Positions 32,838-44,555 of a stretch of DNA of 64,000 bases are shown here, piece by piece (positions within the stretch are counted from its first letter, which is position 1; each line of letters starts with the position of its first letter). The notes under the pieces were generated by a model that worked only from the letters and a program-made list of their open reading frames with translations, searched no databases and was not told the DNA's origin. The stretch is taken from contig OY726571.1 in the NCBI GenBank assembly GCA_963383645.1, forward strand, positions 20,201,599 to 20,265,598, written 5' to 3'. The position numbers and the translations under genes were made by a program. This DNA comes from Muscardinus avellanarius. Taxonomy: Eukaryota > Chordata > Mammalia > Rodentia > Gliridae.

Positions 32838-32947
32838 GAAAAAAATAAACTTTCCAATTTCTACATCTTTCAAATATCATGACTGGACATGTTAAAATTT
32901 ATTTTTATTCACTTTGAAAGTGAAAGAGCACTGTTAAGAATTATGGA

Positions 32948-33144
32948 GCCCGGTGTTGTGGCGCACGCTTGTAATCCCAGCATTTGGGAGGCTGAGACTG
33001 GAGTATCGTGGTTCACAGACAGCCTCAGCTACTTAGTGAGGCCCTTAGCAACTCCGTGAGACCCAGGTTCAAAATAAAGAATAAAAAGTAGGGCAGGGGG
33101 TATACATCGGAGGTTGAATGCCCCTGGGTACCATCCCCAGACCC

Positions 33145-33177
<33 letters not shown>
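32948..33177 (+). mobile_element. B1-dID SINE
   Basis: GCCCGGTGTTGTGGCGCACG to CCCCAGACCCGC, then poly(A). The short direct repeat GAATTATG at 32938 and after the tail at about 33176 looks like the target-site duplication. The sequence is very similar to the SINE 110 bp before it. Confidence 0.95.
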
Positions 33178-33274
33178 ATTATGCCAGTAACTGCATTATT
33201 TAAAACTGAACCTGCAAATTGTAACCTACGGCACCCTACTCCTCGATAAGAGGTGATTATTTTCTTTTCTCTAT

Positions 33275-33625
33275 CCTTTTTATTTTTATTTATTTAATAC
33301 TTTTATAGTCTCATAATGTAAGTCACAGTGATAGTGACATCCATGCACACAGCGCTTGGTGACTTTCCCTGGGCTCCCCACCCTTCTTCTCCTTCCCTAT
33401 AGAATCTACTGAAGTCGGTACTCTCACATATATAAGCATTCTCACATATGTATGTAAGGTCAGTGAAGTGTTCCCTTCATCAATGTTCCCTTTCCTCCCT
33501 CCCCCAGTCCACCTCCTGAGTTCCACTGAAGTTTCTTCTCTATGATCTAAAGTCTCTCTTCTATCCCAATTAGTTCTGCATAGGAGAGAAAACATGACCC
33601 GTCACTTTCTGTGTGCCATTATCCC
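33275..33625 (-). mobile_element. L1-like 3' region, antisense
   Basis: TTATTTAATACTTTTATAGT, CATCCATGCACACAGCGCTT, a pyrimidine-rich CCTTTCCTCCCTCCCCCAG (a purine tract on the minus strand) and TGCATAGGAGAGAAAACATG have the layout of an L1 3' UTR read in reverse. Confidence 0.5.
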
Positions 33626-33728
33626 AAACAAAAAAAAAATAAATATTTAGGGCATCCAGTACTTTCTACTAATTGTTTTCATGTATATTGTGAGAAGAAA
33701 AAACGATCACTCCTTCCAAATGACCAAT

Positions 33729-33730
<2 letters not shown>

Positions 33731-33770
<40 letters not shown>
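33731..33770. repeat. (GT)n microsatellite
   Basis: Twenty GT units. Confidence 0.97.
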
Positions 33771-33771
<1 letters not shown>

Positions 33772-34737
33772 GTAGCTTTAAATAATTAAAGCCTATATTT
33801 TATTAAATTCTCTTACTAACAGGTTTCAGTCATGTCTGAAATATTTCCAGTTGAATTTGAATGGCTATTCCCATTGTAGACTGGAACACTTGGATTTTCA
33901 GAGAAAAATTTATGACATGGTATATTATGTCCATCTGTGGGCTGTGATATCACATGTGTCTTCTAACAAAGTTAAAGGAAACATGACCCAACATGATTGA
34001 TGAAGTGATCATCATCAATCAGGTTTTATACTTAAAAAGGTTTTATTATAAATCATTACACTTTTATTTTGTACAATAGATACTGAATAAGGATTTTCAA
34101 GTAAATCAAAAATTTTCTCATCTAAACATACTATATTGTAATTACAAAAAGCAGCAGCTCAAAATATACAGGGTAATCAAATTGAGAAACATTGTAAAGT
34201 TATATGCTATTAAGTATACATCTGTATTAATCCACAGGAAAATAATAAACACTGCATGTATGGTGTGCTGCTTTAGATACTAAAAGAAAGAACGAAGGCC
34301 TGAGGCAAAACTGGAGAAATCCAAATAAAATGTGACCTTTCTTTAGGAGAATTACAGCAATCTTAATTTCTTAGATTTTACAAATTGTGTTACGAGTGTT
34401 TGATGATGAGGTTTTCTTTATGAAGAGCTAGGTGAATAATATAAGAAAATTATGTCATTTTTTGTAATTTTTACTAATTTGAAGTTCTTTAAAAATAGTT
34501 TATTTAAAATTCTTACATTTATAAAAATAAGTAATAACCAGTTATAATAGTTTAATAAACTGTTGTTTGCCAAACAAAATATTTCATGTCTTTGGTAATT
34601 ATTTATCCCTGTGTGCATGCATTTGCTTGCTAAAAGTAAGGTAGTAATAAACACTAATAAAACATTTAAAAATCTGCCCTAATTTATTTGAGATACTCAG
34701 AGAATTTTTCACCCCATCTATACAAATACTTACATTG

Positions 34738-34743
<6 letters not shown>

Positions 34744-34808
<65 letters not shown>
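34744..34808. repeat. (CT)n(CA)n compound microsatellite
   Basis: About 13 CT units run directly into about 19 CA units. Confidence 0.97.
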
Positions 34809-34812
<4 letters not shown>

Positions 34813-35120
34813 AATTCGTAAGTTGTTAACTACAGAATTAAAAATTTCTGCTGATGTTTAAACTCAAGCATTGTTTAAATCTTTTCTTACTTAATAACTT
34901 TCAAAATGAACATTATATTAGGGTAATAAAGCAGACGTAATATCTTTCGATAGTTGAGGTAATAAAAGTAAGTTTAATGACTTTCAAAAAGTTCATAAAT
35001 TTGGTTGCTGAAATTTAGTGCAGTCTATCTTTGTTGGATTAATATTGATTTTATGTTGCTGTTTCCCTGGGGTTATTTATGTAAGCAATAAAGCCTTCAG
35101 AAGAGTGAGCTATGACTCAC

Positions 35121-35183
35121 CTAGGAGCTTCTTCACCCCCTGTCGCTTCTGAATACTGCTGAGCTCTGTCTGGCAAGGTGGGT
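35121..35183 (-). CDS. SPOCK3: SPOCK3 coding exon: EC/thyroglobulin linker
   Basis: This is a short 63-bp exon with acceptor CATTGCAG and donor GTGAGTC. With the split codons it encodes D-PPCQTELSSIQKRQGVKKLL-G. The cysteine in DPPC is the first of the six cysteines of the thyroglobulin type-1 domain; the other five are in the next exon. The KRQGVKK stretch is basic. The exon is too small to stand out as an ORF. It was found by searching for the sequence that must lie between QRQQ (36598-36819) and GQYIP (31266-31403), and it fits both phases exactly. As a 21-codon symmetric exon it could be skipped without a frameshift, but that would remove a disulfide partner. Confidence 0.95.
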
Positions 35184-36597
35184 CTGCAATGACATTCAAA
35201 ATGTTACCTGTTATTATATTTAAGTAAAGGAGGAGTAATTTTATGTTATCAAACTTCAGTTTTTTAAATTTTGTATTGGTACACTGTAATCGTACATCCT
35301 AATGGAGTTCAAGATGGTAGAGGCATACATGTGCTTTACATGCCTCTAGACTATCGATACAGATTACATACATAATTATATACATACAATATTTTTAGTT
35401 GTACCACTCATATTACCTATATAGGTACATTCATATGAACAAGATGTGTTTATGTGTGTTGATTCATATATTTAGAAAGAGAGTTATTGTCAATAGTAAG
35501 CATCTTGGTTTTTCTCAGAATGACTGAATTGGGGAAAGAAAATGATGTAAAACATTTAATGATGAAAATACTTCTTATTTTTAAAAAAGTCAATTATCTC
35601 AGCCATATAAATCCAACAGAATGATGCCCAAACAATTAACTGATTCTTTCCTCACTTAAATTCTAAGATATAAAGCAATGATTTTGCATTACAAAGTAAT
35701 CTATGAAAAAGTAATACTTCTTTCTAGTTGTATCAGAGATACTCATAAACTTTAATCTTGTCTAATGTTAATGACATACATTGTTCTTTTGAATTTCTTC
35801 TTGATGTTTTGACTATATATATGTAATTTAGAAACATGACATAACTTATAATAATTTCTCATAAACTATTATTTAAAAAATAAACATAAAACATTAAAAT
35901 AGTTTGGAAATATGTCTATGCCTTTTTTTACTCAGAACTGGGAATTGCACTTAGTGGTGTTCTTTCTCTAAGCTACAACTTTATCTTTTGTTTGTATTTT
36001 CTAACAAGCAAGACTGTAAAAGAACTATCATCTTTGCCTCACTTTTTGCAGAGTATGAAAACTTTCAGTACTAGTGAACTATTGCAATGCTAAGCTGTTT
36101 TGTAAAGGTTGAGAGACTAAGTCATTTCAAAATAAAATGAGTAAAAATAACTTTATGGTGAAAGCTGTGGTTCATTCAGCTCATTTAATAACATCACAAA
36201 ATAGAACATTAAAACTCCGCAGGATAGTGACAAAAAAAACCATTTATTTTGCACCATGGGCAAAGCAGATAGCAAATTAATTTTAATGATTACTTTTAAT
36301 ATCTATGTTCTCACATCTCTGTGTGCTTTTTTGGTGGCTCATAACAAAAAAACTATAATGAACTACATTAATTTCAGATATTAATTACTACTTTTCATCT
36401 TGCTTAGCATGTTTGTGTCTCTAGCAGAGTTATTTTGTTCAACATGCTGCTTATTTGCTCTTTTATTAAACACGGCAAATTAGAAAAAAAAAACAACAAC
36501 TATTGACTGAAATGAATGAGGCATAGTATCCTAAAGGAATCAATAAAATTTGAAATGCAGGTCAACTATTTGCATCTACCGGTGTCTCATCTTTTAC
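35184..36597 (-). other. SPOCK3 intron
   Basis: A 1,414-bp GT-AG intron between the EF-hand exon and the small linker exon. It contains an antisense L1-like 3' tail (about 35262-35440) and a faint antisense B1-dID remnant near 35930-36010. Nothing else is recognised. Confidence 0.88.
35262..35440 (-). mobile_element. L1-like 3' tail, antisense
   Basis: TTTTGTATTGGTACACTGTA, CATCCTAATGGAGTTCAAGA and GATGGTAGAGGCATACATGT are the reverse complement of the tail type at 4560-4640 and 56813-56945. Confidence 0.6.
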
Positions 36598-36819
36598 CTT
36601 GCTGTCTCTGGAAACAGTAGCACCACTCATTGTTAGATATCAAACTGTCCTTGTAAGTGTCACAAGAATTGAAGAACGCCTTGGTGCACTGCTCATTCTT
36701 ATCAAGGTAAATGCTCCCCAGCTCCGACTGATCCAGCAGGAGGTCATAGTTTGTGTCAAGTCGGTTGAACATCCAGCCAAGTGAGTCCTTGCAAATTGGC
36801 AAAATACTGGTATCAAATC
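36598..36819 (-). CDS. SPOCK3: SPOCK3 coding exon: EC domain with EF-hand pair
   Basis: The 222-bp exon is bounded by an acceptor (TTGCCATTAG) and a donor (GTAAAAG). It encodes 73 complete codons from FDTSILPICKDSLGW to CYCFQRQQ, phase 1 at both ends. It holds the calcium-binding core of the testican EC domain. The first EF-hand loop is DTNYDLLLDQSE (acidic or amide ligands at loop positions 1, 3, 5, 9 and Glu at 12). The second is DTYKDSLISNNE (Asp 1, Asp 5, Ser 9, Glu 12), followed by the Cys-rich EWCYCF. Five cysteines (exon residues 9, 44, 52, 66, 68) fit the disulfide pattern of the SPARC family. All key ligands are present, so calcium binding is expected to be intact. A Gly follows SEL (residue 34), where I recall Arg in other mammals. 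That comparison is from memory and needs an alignment. Confidence 0.97.
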
Positions 36820-38129
36820 CTAATGGCAAAGACAGAAATAATTAGCTAAATAGAAAAGATGCCATAATCAGAAAACTAAATACATCCGCAAAAGAGGTAG
36901 CTGGTAAAGGGTCTCTCCCAGATAGAGAAGTAGGGCTATAAATTCATCTTGGGTAATTTGTCTCAAAGCAAAGTGCATATAGTTATATTTATCTCTGAAG
37001 ATAGTTGTGTGGATTAATTAACCAGGAAGTATCGAGTACTTCCTGTCATTTATCCAATGGTAGTTACTCTTGTAATTATACATTATTTACATTTTTGTTC
37101 AAGTTTTTTCTGAATAAGCAGTTTATTGTTATAAATACTTCTTTTTATATATACATATATAAATGAATAATTGTACACCATTGTTAAGAACTACAAATTT
37201 GTTTTCACTCAAAGCAATGAAAATGGCATTTTCATAAAAGCATAGCTAACACAGTCATAACTAATAATTGCAAAGTAATAACACAGGGATAATTTCAATA
37301 ATACTCTGACTCTTGGTAGAATGCTGGTGAGACTGTGGTATTTTCAAATCTGTTAACCTTTAGAGAAAAGATAACCACTTCTTAACATTAACATTACATA
37401 GTTACTCTGTCTTCTGCTTCCTTGTAGGACCTTTTTTTTTTTTTACAATTACAGGAGTGTTGTAATGGGAGGCAGTGGTGTACAGGGGATGGGGAGTGAT
37501 AGAGAGAAACCAGACTGGGTTTGTGTTTAAGCCGTGCACTATCACACAGGGCAGACCTTGGGAAAGCCATAGACTTCATTAAGACTCGTGTCCTAAATAG
37601 CATAAATAGAGAAGTAGGGCTATAAAATAAAAAATATATATAAATGCAATATCAATGTTTGTGATATTTAAAAAATAACCCAGAATCTAAAAATAGAATG
37701 TGCCTCTATAAGGTGATAGAATGAGAACCTTTTCTGAACCAACAGACAACAAATAACAAAGACAAAGAGAACTAAATTCCTTATGGAATCGCTAAACGCT
37801 GGGGGTGGGCAAGCATGATAGTAACTAAAATTTAGAGACCACATTGAAAAGAAGAATTTATCCCCATTGACTGATCATATTCCCTAGAACCAGCAAGAAC
37901 TCTCAAGAATGACAGAGCAGGAAAAAACAAAAAAAAAATGAGCCCATGGGAGCCATCTGAGAAACAGAAGTTGCTTGGGGAAAGGTTTGAAGTCCCACCT
38001 GCATTTTTCATCCTTATAGCCTTTATGGAACCAAGCCTACACAAATTCCTAGAGGAGAGCCAAATATCGAATCACTTCACAGGTAAGGGTCTGTGCTTCC
38101 AGGGTAAAGAGAATTTTTTTTTTTTTTTT

Positions 38130-38307
38130 AAATGCTGTCACTCGTTTGGGAGGCTGAGACAGGAGGATCGTGGTTCACGAATAGACTTAGCTACTACTTA
38201 GCAAGGCCCTTCACAATTCAGTGAGACCCTGTTTCAAAAATAAAAACACTAAAAAATAGGGCTGAGGGTGTAGCATGGAGTTAGAATGCCCCTGGGTTCC
38301 ATCCCCG

Positions 38308-38318
<11 letters not shown>
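38130..38318 (+). mobile_element. B1-dID SINE, 5'-truncated, tail expanded to (CA)n
   Basis: TTTGGGAGGCTGAGACAGGAG, GGGCTGAGGGTGTAGCATGG, GTTCCATCCCCGGTAACAC, then (CA)n to 38344. Confidence 0.85.
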
Positions 38319-38347
<29 letters not shown>

Positions 38348-38559
38348 TATCTCTGCAAAAGAGTTAGGAGAATATCCAGAGTATAAACCATCAAGGAATT
38401 GTATACTCAGCATAGAAAGAGGAGGAGGAGGAGGGAAAGGAAGGAGAGAACACAGAACTGTGCCTCATCCTCAAGTACTCTAAGAGGATTGTAATTAAAA
38501 TGGCAGAAAGATAACAGAGAAAAAATGAGGTGAAATGGATATTTCAAAGATTATTAAAG

Positions 38560-39985
38560 GGATCAAGATTAATTAAATATATAAAACTACAGAGATAAAA
38601 ATTCTAGAGAACACCAAACAGAATCTCAACCAACCAACAAAACAAACAAATAAATGAACAAAGCCTGGGTGTATTATAGTCAAATTACTCAAACTAATGA
38701 TAAGGAGAAACAATTTTAAAGCAGCCAGAGGCAAAAGTACATGTTAGTACAAAGGAATAAAGATAAGAAAACGGCAGTCTCAGCTAAAATCATTGCAAGT
38801 CAGAATACAATGAAATAACAGGAATAACCGTGGTGAAAAAAACAAAACAAAACAAAACTTTCAACCCCAAATTCTTTACCCAGGGAAAATATCTTCAAAA
38901 AGGAAGGTAAGGTACCTTTTAAGCAAACAAAAATGGAAGAATATTAATTAAGCAGATGGATACCATAAGGAATGTTAAATAAGCTTTTCAAATGGAATTG
39001 ATATGCTATTAGATAGAAAAGTGGATCTTTATATTAAAAAAACAGAAATATTCTGCTAATAGTAAATGTGAAGATAGAAAATCATACTTTTATTTTAAAT
39101 TTATCTAACATAAAACTGAATGTCTAATCTGAAATTATTAGGAACATACAATTTGTTTATAGCATATGAAAACAATATATTTGTCAAAATAGTACAAAAT
39201 GGGAGAAATTAGGAGTTGAAAGTTCTTATATCTACATGGGCAAAACATTACTTGAATGTTAATTAAATATAGATTTAGTTTGTATGCTGTAATTCTTGAC
39301 TAACCATTACAATACTAAAAATCTGACAAAACAATAAAGCAAATAAATATAAAATTAAATCATGAAATATTTAAATGACCCCAAATAAAGCATTGTAAGA
39401 GGGAAAATGGCAAGAGATTAAAAAGATAGACTATAAAGAAGATAGGTTTCAATCAAACCATATAAATAATTAAGTTAAAAGCAAACGGTCTAAACACATT
39501 AAAAGTCAAGGAATATCAGATTGGATTAACAAAGCAAGAATCAGGTACATGTTGTCCTTGAGAAAGTTATTTTAAATAAAAAAATAGAATGAAATTAAAA
39601 GATTGGGCAAATGTATCATGTAAACACTACTGAAAAGAAAGCTAGTCTGAACATATTACTAATAGATCTAAGAAATAAGAAATGTTACCTGGTGGGAAGG
39701 TACATCACATAATAATATAGTTCAATAATAAATAATGATTTTGCATGTGCCATGTGTCTAAATTCACCCACAAAATACCCCAAGAAAAAAATCTAATAGA
39801 GCTAACTGGAGGATTATGCAAACCTTCAATTATGTATTGTGATTTCAACACCCTCTCAAGTACTAGATAGATACAATACATAAATAGAAAGACAGTAAGG
39901 GTATAGATGATCTAAAGTCCATTATCAGTGATGAACTAATTTGATATAATTTATACTGTCAGAAAAGCCCAAATACAAAAGGATG
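38560..39985 (+). mobile_element. Old L1 fragment (start of the ORF2 region), inactive
   Basis: Landmarks known from old L1 elements appear in order: AAGCAGCCAGAGGCAAAAG, AAAGATAAGAAAACGGCAG, CCCAAATTCTTTACCCAGGG, GTCTAAACACATTAAAAG, ATCAGATTGGATTAACAAAGC, AAACACTACTGAAAAGAAAGC, GTGATTTCAACACCCTCTC and TAGATGATCTAAAGTCC. Many stops and indels make it non-coding. The 3' part is lost near an (AT)n tract. Confidence 0.7.
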
Positions 39986-39996
39986 CATCCAAATCA

Positions 39997-39998
<2 letters not shown>

Positions 39999-40055
<57 letters not shown>
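39999..40055. repeat. (AT)n microsatellite
   Basis: About 28 AT units directly after the L1 fragment. Confidence 0.97.
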
Positions 40056-40057
<2 letters not shown>

Positions 40058-40410
40058 TAAGAAGAAAAATCTAGCAAAAATTCAGCATGGATCAAATAAT
40101 TACAAAGTTGGTATTTTATTTCTGAAAGGAAGCATAATCTGTCATCGGAATTCTATCTCATATTAATAAATTACAGACAGGCTTAAGGATTTAATTTTAA
40201 AAAGAGATATACTGGAAGGATTCAGAGGTCATTATTTTGGTGAGAAAGACATTTTATGGAAAACAAACTAAAGTACTTTAAAGACAATATGAAAAAGAGT
40301 AAGAAAGTACTTGCAAAACAAGAAAGTGTTATAAAATTAAAATAAATAGTGATAAGCAAGTTTCCACATACGGTATATAGAATTTTATTATATTAAAATA
40401 TGTTAAGTGA

Positions 40411-40585
40411 TGCCGGGCGCTTGGGAGGCGGAGACAGGAGGATCGCGCTGGTTTGAAGCTAGCCGCGCTGGCTTAAGAGACCCTGTTTCCAAATAAAAAA
40501 GTATAAAAATAGGTCTGGGAGTGTAGCCTGGAGGTAGAAGGGCTTCTAGGAACCCCAGTATCACCAAAAAAAAAAAAAAAAAAAA
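40411..40585 (+). mobile_element. Type II SINE with an internal deletion
   Basis: GCCGGGCGCTTGGGAGGCGG joins the first bases of the element to its box at GCGCTTGGGAGG, missing about 25 bp between two GGGCG/CGCG-like short repeats. The rest is standard: GCTGGCTTAAGAGACC, TCTGGGAGTGTAGCCTGG and poly(A). Confidence 0.9.
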
Positions 40586-40744
40586 GAGTATGTATATTTG
40601 TATGAAAATAAAGTATAATTAGAAAGCATTTTACTTCATTTTTTAACTCATGATATTAGTAATGGTTGAAATTGGTTAAAGACTACAAACTCTCTTCATA
40701 TATCTTCATACGTTATTTTAATTTATTTTATTTCTTTTTTTTGT

Positions 40745-40937
40745 TTTTGTTTTGTTTTGGTGGTACTGGGGTTCCTGGAAGCCTTTCAACCTCTGGGCTA
40801 CACTTCCAGACCTATTTTATATTTTTATTTGGAAACAGGGTCTCCTAAACCAGCATGCGCGGCTAGCTTCGAACCTGCGCGATCCTCCTGTCTCGGCCTC
40901 CCAAGCGGATTACAAGCGTGCGCCACCACGCCCGGCT
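40745..40937 (-). mobile_element. Type II SINE, antisense
   Basis: GGTGGTACTGGGGTTCCTGG, CTACACTTCCAGACC, GGCTAGCTTCGAACCTGCGC and CGCCACCACGCCCGGC. Confidence 0.94.
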
Positions 40938-41202
40938 CATATGTTATTTTAAATAAAATATACAAATTATATGATTGTATATGTATTATAAAGAATAAAA
41001 GAAGACTATACAATGTTGCATATATACTTTCTTCTGGTCATGTGGTGAAAATAATTTAGCACTCACTAATGTCTCAAAGGACTCATTATCAAATTAATTG
41101 CCTTTTTATTGGCTAGTATATGGTTCAAGGATAGCTGTGATGTATATACTCATTTGTCTGTGCACTAAACAACCCAATAATTATGCTTATTTTACTTATT
41201 TA

Positions 41203-41308
41203 TTTTTGGTGGTACTGGGGTTCCTGGAAACCCTTCCAGCCAGCGCGATCCTCCTGTCTCCGCCTCCCAAGCGAGGGGATTACAAGTGTGCACCACCATG
41301 CCCAGCTA
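41203..41308 (-). mobile_element. Type II SINE, antisense, lacking its middle
   Basis: It starts GGTGGTACTGGGGTTCCTGG, but CCCTTCCAGCCAGCGCGATCC joins the ID half directly to the B1 half. Roughly 80-90 bp, including the linker, are missing. Confidence 0.9.
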
Positions 41309-42049
41309 ATTGTGCTTTTTAGTTGTTTTATTTGCTTGTATTTGTCTTTTCCCCTTGGTTTTACCTATCATTTCTCAATGCTCACAAGACACTGGGAAAC
41401 ATTCAGTGATTATGTGTGTTACCCATGTGCCATTGAAATAAAATTTGATAAAAATAATGCTTACATTATTACCAATTAAATGAATATGAAATATATTTTT
41501 GCAAGGTAAATTTTTTTTTTCTGCACAGATACCTGTATGTCTTTTTAAAAAATTCATCATTATCTCTTTTTTTTGGTGAGGGAAGTTAATATTTCATTTT
41601 TTCACTAGATTCAGATTCCTGGCTACAAGTGTTCTGAACAACCTACATGGTTTTAATTAGAAAGAAATTTCATTGTATTGAAAACAGAATGTAAATAAAT
41701 TGACAAATTTTCACACGCCCAGTGAGAAGCAGTCAGTTTCTTAATGATGCTAAAGTTGTTTGTATTAATAGTAATTTCCACTGTTTGGAATAATGTAGTT
41801 TCTATGGACTAGAGGCTAAACTAAAGTTTGGTTGTTAGCATATCCAGTTTAGTAACTTTCTTCACACAATAATGCATTATATAATTTTATTACAATATAT
41901 GATCATCTAGCATCTTTATGATTTTACTTGTAATCTATATAGATTTATAATTTAGCCTAATATAAAATATACTATTTTTACAAAAAATACCCACATATAA
42001 ATACATCAGGACCTATGTGCATATGTTTCCATCACACTATACCTCAATA

Positions 42050-42145
42050 TGATGTATGATTACAGTGTGCTGTCTGCGTGTATGTCACTATGAACTACAT
42101 TATGATGTGAGGCTATAGTACACCAACAAAAGTGTAAAAAATGAA
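42050..42145 (+). mobile_element. Probable old L1-like 3' tail
   Basis: GATGTGAGGCTATAGTACACC followed by AACAAAAG resembles the shared tail, though it is diverged. Confidence 0.35.
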
Positions 42146-42879
42146 ATAGGTATTACATTCAAAATAAAGTAATTAAAAGAAAAATTATTAATAAAACAAT
42201 ACCTTTGAAAATAATATATCCACATATTAAGAAAAATACCTAATACTAAAGTATATACTAAAGTATATAATTACATTTCTTTATAGAGGGTTATAGTGTC
42301 AACCTAATAAAAGAAGAAAATACCAGATGTCTCAATTATTACAACCACCAAAATAAGCAATGAGCTGGATCTTTCATTTTATTACTTGAAATAAGAGCAG
42401 AAAATTTATCTACCAACTGTACAGATTTCTATTTTTAAAAGATTAAGTTCTCTGCTATACCTAGAAGTCTCCTAATTGCATTACAATGGGACATTATTTT
42501 TAAGCCATCTGATTCCACATCCAATCTCCCTCTCAATGTGAAGACGGCATGACATGAAGTGGGTGATCTCTTAGTTAGAAATTAGAATGTATTCATTTAC
42601 CCTAGGGGATTAAGTAATTCCATCATTTGCTCTATGAAGAAGGTTTGGTGTGTGGGAAAGCAACAATAAGACATTATCTTCATCTGTGTTAGACTGTTAA
42701 TCTGAGGATTTTGCTTATGATGCCGATGTCCTGAAGCTTTCCAAATTGATAAAGAGAAAATTAATATGTTATCACTTTCAAAAGAGCAGATATTACCTAT
42801 TACATCCATATTTTTAGAAAAACACAGAGCATATAATTTCCGCTATTCAGATTTTGTTGATTTAATCAGCCAAGCACAG

Positions 42880-43200
42880 AAAGAGAAGGGACATATGTTT
42901 TCTCTAATATGCCCATACTAGGGACTATTAGGAATACCAGAGGGACTCCAGATAATGGAGTGGAAACCTCAGCAAAGCTGAAATGAAAGGGTAGGAGACG
43001 AAGAAGGCTGAGGTTGATTAATGGAGGAGCTACATTTGAATATGTGTAAACGTACGAATGCAGCATGGTCAACCTGGACACTCATTGTTGGGAGGGGGGT
43101 AAGAGGAAGTGGGAGGGGAGAGGGCACCAAGCACAGTCTGAATGTATGCCATTTTCAATATGAAACACATAAAAATAAAATAAAAATAAATAAAATAGCG
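42880..43200 (+). repeat. Dispersed repeat of unknown family, copy A
   Basis: It shares with 53597-53880 a consistent series of blocks: GGGACATATGT, TAATATGCCCA, GACTCCAGATAATGGAG, TTGATTAATGGAGGAGCTAC, GCATGGTCAACCTGG, CACTCATTGTTGGGA, a G-rich purine tract, CACCAAGCACA and a T/A-rich tail. The layout (purine tract and A-rich end) is similar to an L1 3' UTR, but the ending differs from the other tails. Confidence 0.75.
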
Positions 43201-43627
43201 TAAAAATAAATAACAGCAAATTAAGAAAAATAAATTGTACTAGGTATAAAAGATATTTGTTGAACTAATCCTCAAATAAGTGTTTTCATGGTAATGATAA
43301 CAGAATCAGAAATAAATAACTCTCCTTTCTTCAACTTTTTATTCTTAAGCCCATTTCAAGGTTTTATTATCTCAGTGGCTTTTTATGGTCATTCATTTGG
43401 TTCTTAGTTTATTTTAAAAGATATCAAAACAAAATATATCCCCAAATCCTAATTTTTTTATGAAAAGTAGACTTAAGTTATTAAAAAAAGATGGTAAACT
43501 TTATAAGCTTTGTTAATTTCTTAAGAGGATATGATATTGTCAATCTTTTTCTCATCTCAAACCATTGACTATGAAATATTTACACAATGCAAGATTCAAA
43601 TAAAACAAATTTTGGGGGGGTAATATA

Positions 43628-43632
43628 GTGTG

Positions 43633-43692
<60 letters not shown>
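43628..43692. repeat. (GT)n microsatellite
   Basis: About 31 GT units with one interruption. It joins directly to an antisense SINE. Confidence 0.96.
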
Positions 43693-43693
<1 letters not shown>

Positions 43694-43975
43694 TACTGGG
43701 GTTTGAACCCACTAGCATTCTACCTCTGAGTTATACCCTCAGCCATATTTTTAATTCTTTATTTATTTTTATTCATTCTTTATTTATTTTGCAGTACTGG
43801 GGATGGAACTCAGGGGAATTCTACCTCCAAGTTACACCCCTAGCCCTATAATTTTTATTTTTTATTTTGAAACAAGCTTTCACTGAATTGTAGAAGGCCT
43901 CACTAAGTAGCTGCAAACCGTGATCCTCCTGTCTAATGCTGGGATTACAAGCGTGCACCACCACACCAGCTTTTA
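43693..43975 (-). mobile_element. Antisense B1-dID SINE preceded by an ID-half fragment
   Basis: An ID half (GATACTGGGGTTTGAACCC, 43693-43755) is followed by a nearly full element from GCAGTACTGGGGATGGAACTC (43790) to GCACCACCACACCAGC. Confidence 0.8.
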
Positions 43976-44106
43976 TTATTCATTTTGAAACAAGTTCTCA
44001 CTAATTTACAAAGGGTTTCAGTAAGTAGCCCCATAAGTGTGCACACCTTATTCAGTTTAGACTATTCTTTATGTAAAGTCTGGGATACAATTTGATCAAT
44101 TAAGCT

Positions 44107-44224
44107 AAGCCTGGTGGCACACACCTGTAATTCCAGTACTTTAGAGGCTGAGAAAAGAGGATTCCCAATTCAAGGCCAGACCCAGAAAGTATGAAAACTT
44201 TCAGCAAACAAGAAATACACTCTT

Positions 44225-44257
<33 letters not shown>

Positions 44258-44260
44258 AAG
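44107..44260 (+). mobile_element. B1-like SINE fragment with long poly(A)
   Basis: GCCTGGTGGCACACACCTG, GGCTGAGAAAAGAGGATTCC and a run of about 27 A. No ID half. Confidence 0.75.
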
Positions 44261-44267
44261 AAAGACA

Positions 44268-44555
44268 TGGTGGTGGTGGTGCACACTTTTAATCCCAGTA
44301 TTTGGGAGGCTGAGAAAGGAGGATACAGGTTCTTGGCCAGCTTCAGCTACTTAGTAAGGACCTCCACAACTTAGTGAGACCCTGTTTCAAAATAAAGAAT
44401 AAAAAATATGATGGGGGGACGCAGCTTGGAGGCAGAATGCCTCAGGGTTCTATCCCCCATACTGCAAAATAAAATAAAATAAAGAATAAAAAGTCAGGCT
44501 GGGGGTGTAGCTCAGAGGCTGAACATCCCTGGGCTCAATCCCCAGCATCACAAAA
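44268..44555 (+). mobile_element. B1-dID SINE with a second ID half
   Basis: GGTGGTGGTGGTGCACACTT, GCTTCAGCTACTTAGTAAGG, one ID half (ACGCAGCTTGGAGGCAG, 44417-44470) and then another (GGGGGTGTAGCTCAGAGGC, 44500-44552). The second looks like a partial duplication or an independent ID insertion. Confidence 0.8.

Larger units (their letters stand above)
31404..35120 (-). other. SPOCK3 intron
   Basis: A 3,717-bp GT-AG intron. It holds a (GT)n at 32042-32073, two tandem B1-dID SINEs (32612-33177), an antisense L1-like 3' piece (33275-33625), a second (GT)n at 33731-33770 and a (CT)n(CA)n at 34744-34808. The remaining AT-rich sequence shows no recognisable element or ORF. Confidence 0.88.

Noticed and set aside
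36599..36784. Plus-strand open frame opposite the EF-hand exon
   Set aside because: Antisense shadow of a conserved coding exon.
38560..39985. Intact L1 coding capacity
   Set aside because: Many in-frame stops and indels; only landmarks of the ORF2 start region remain.
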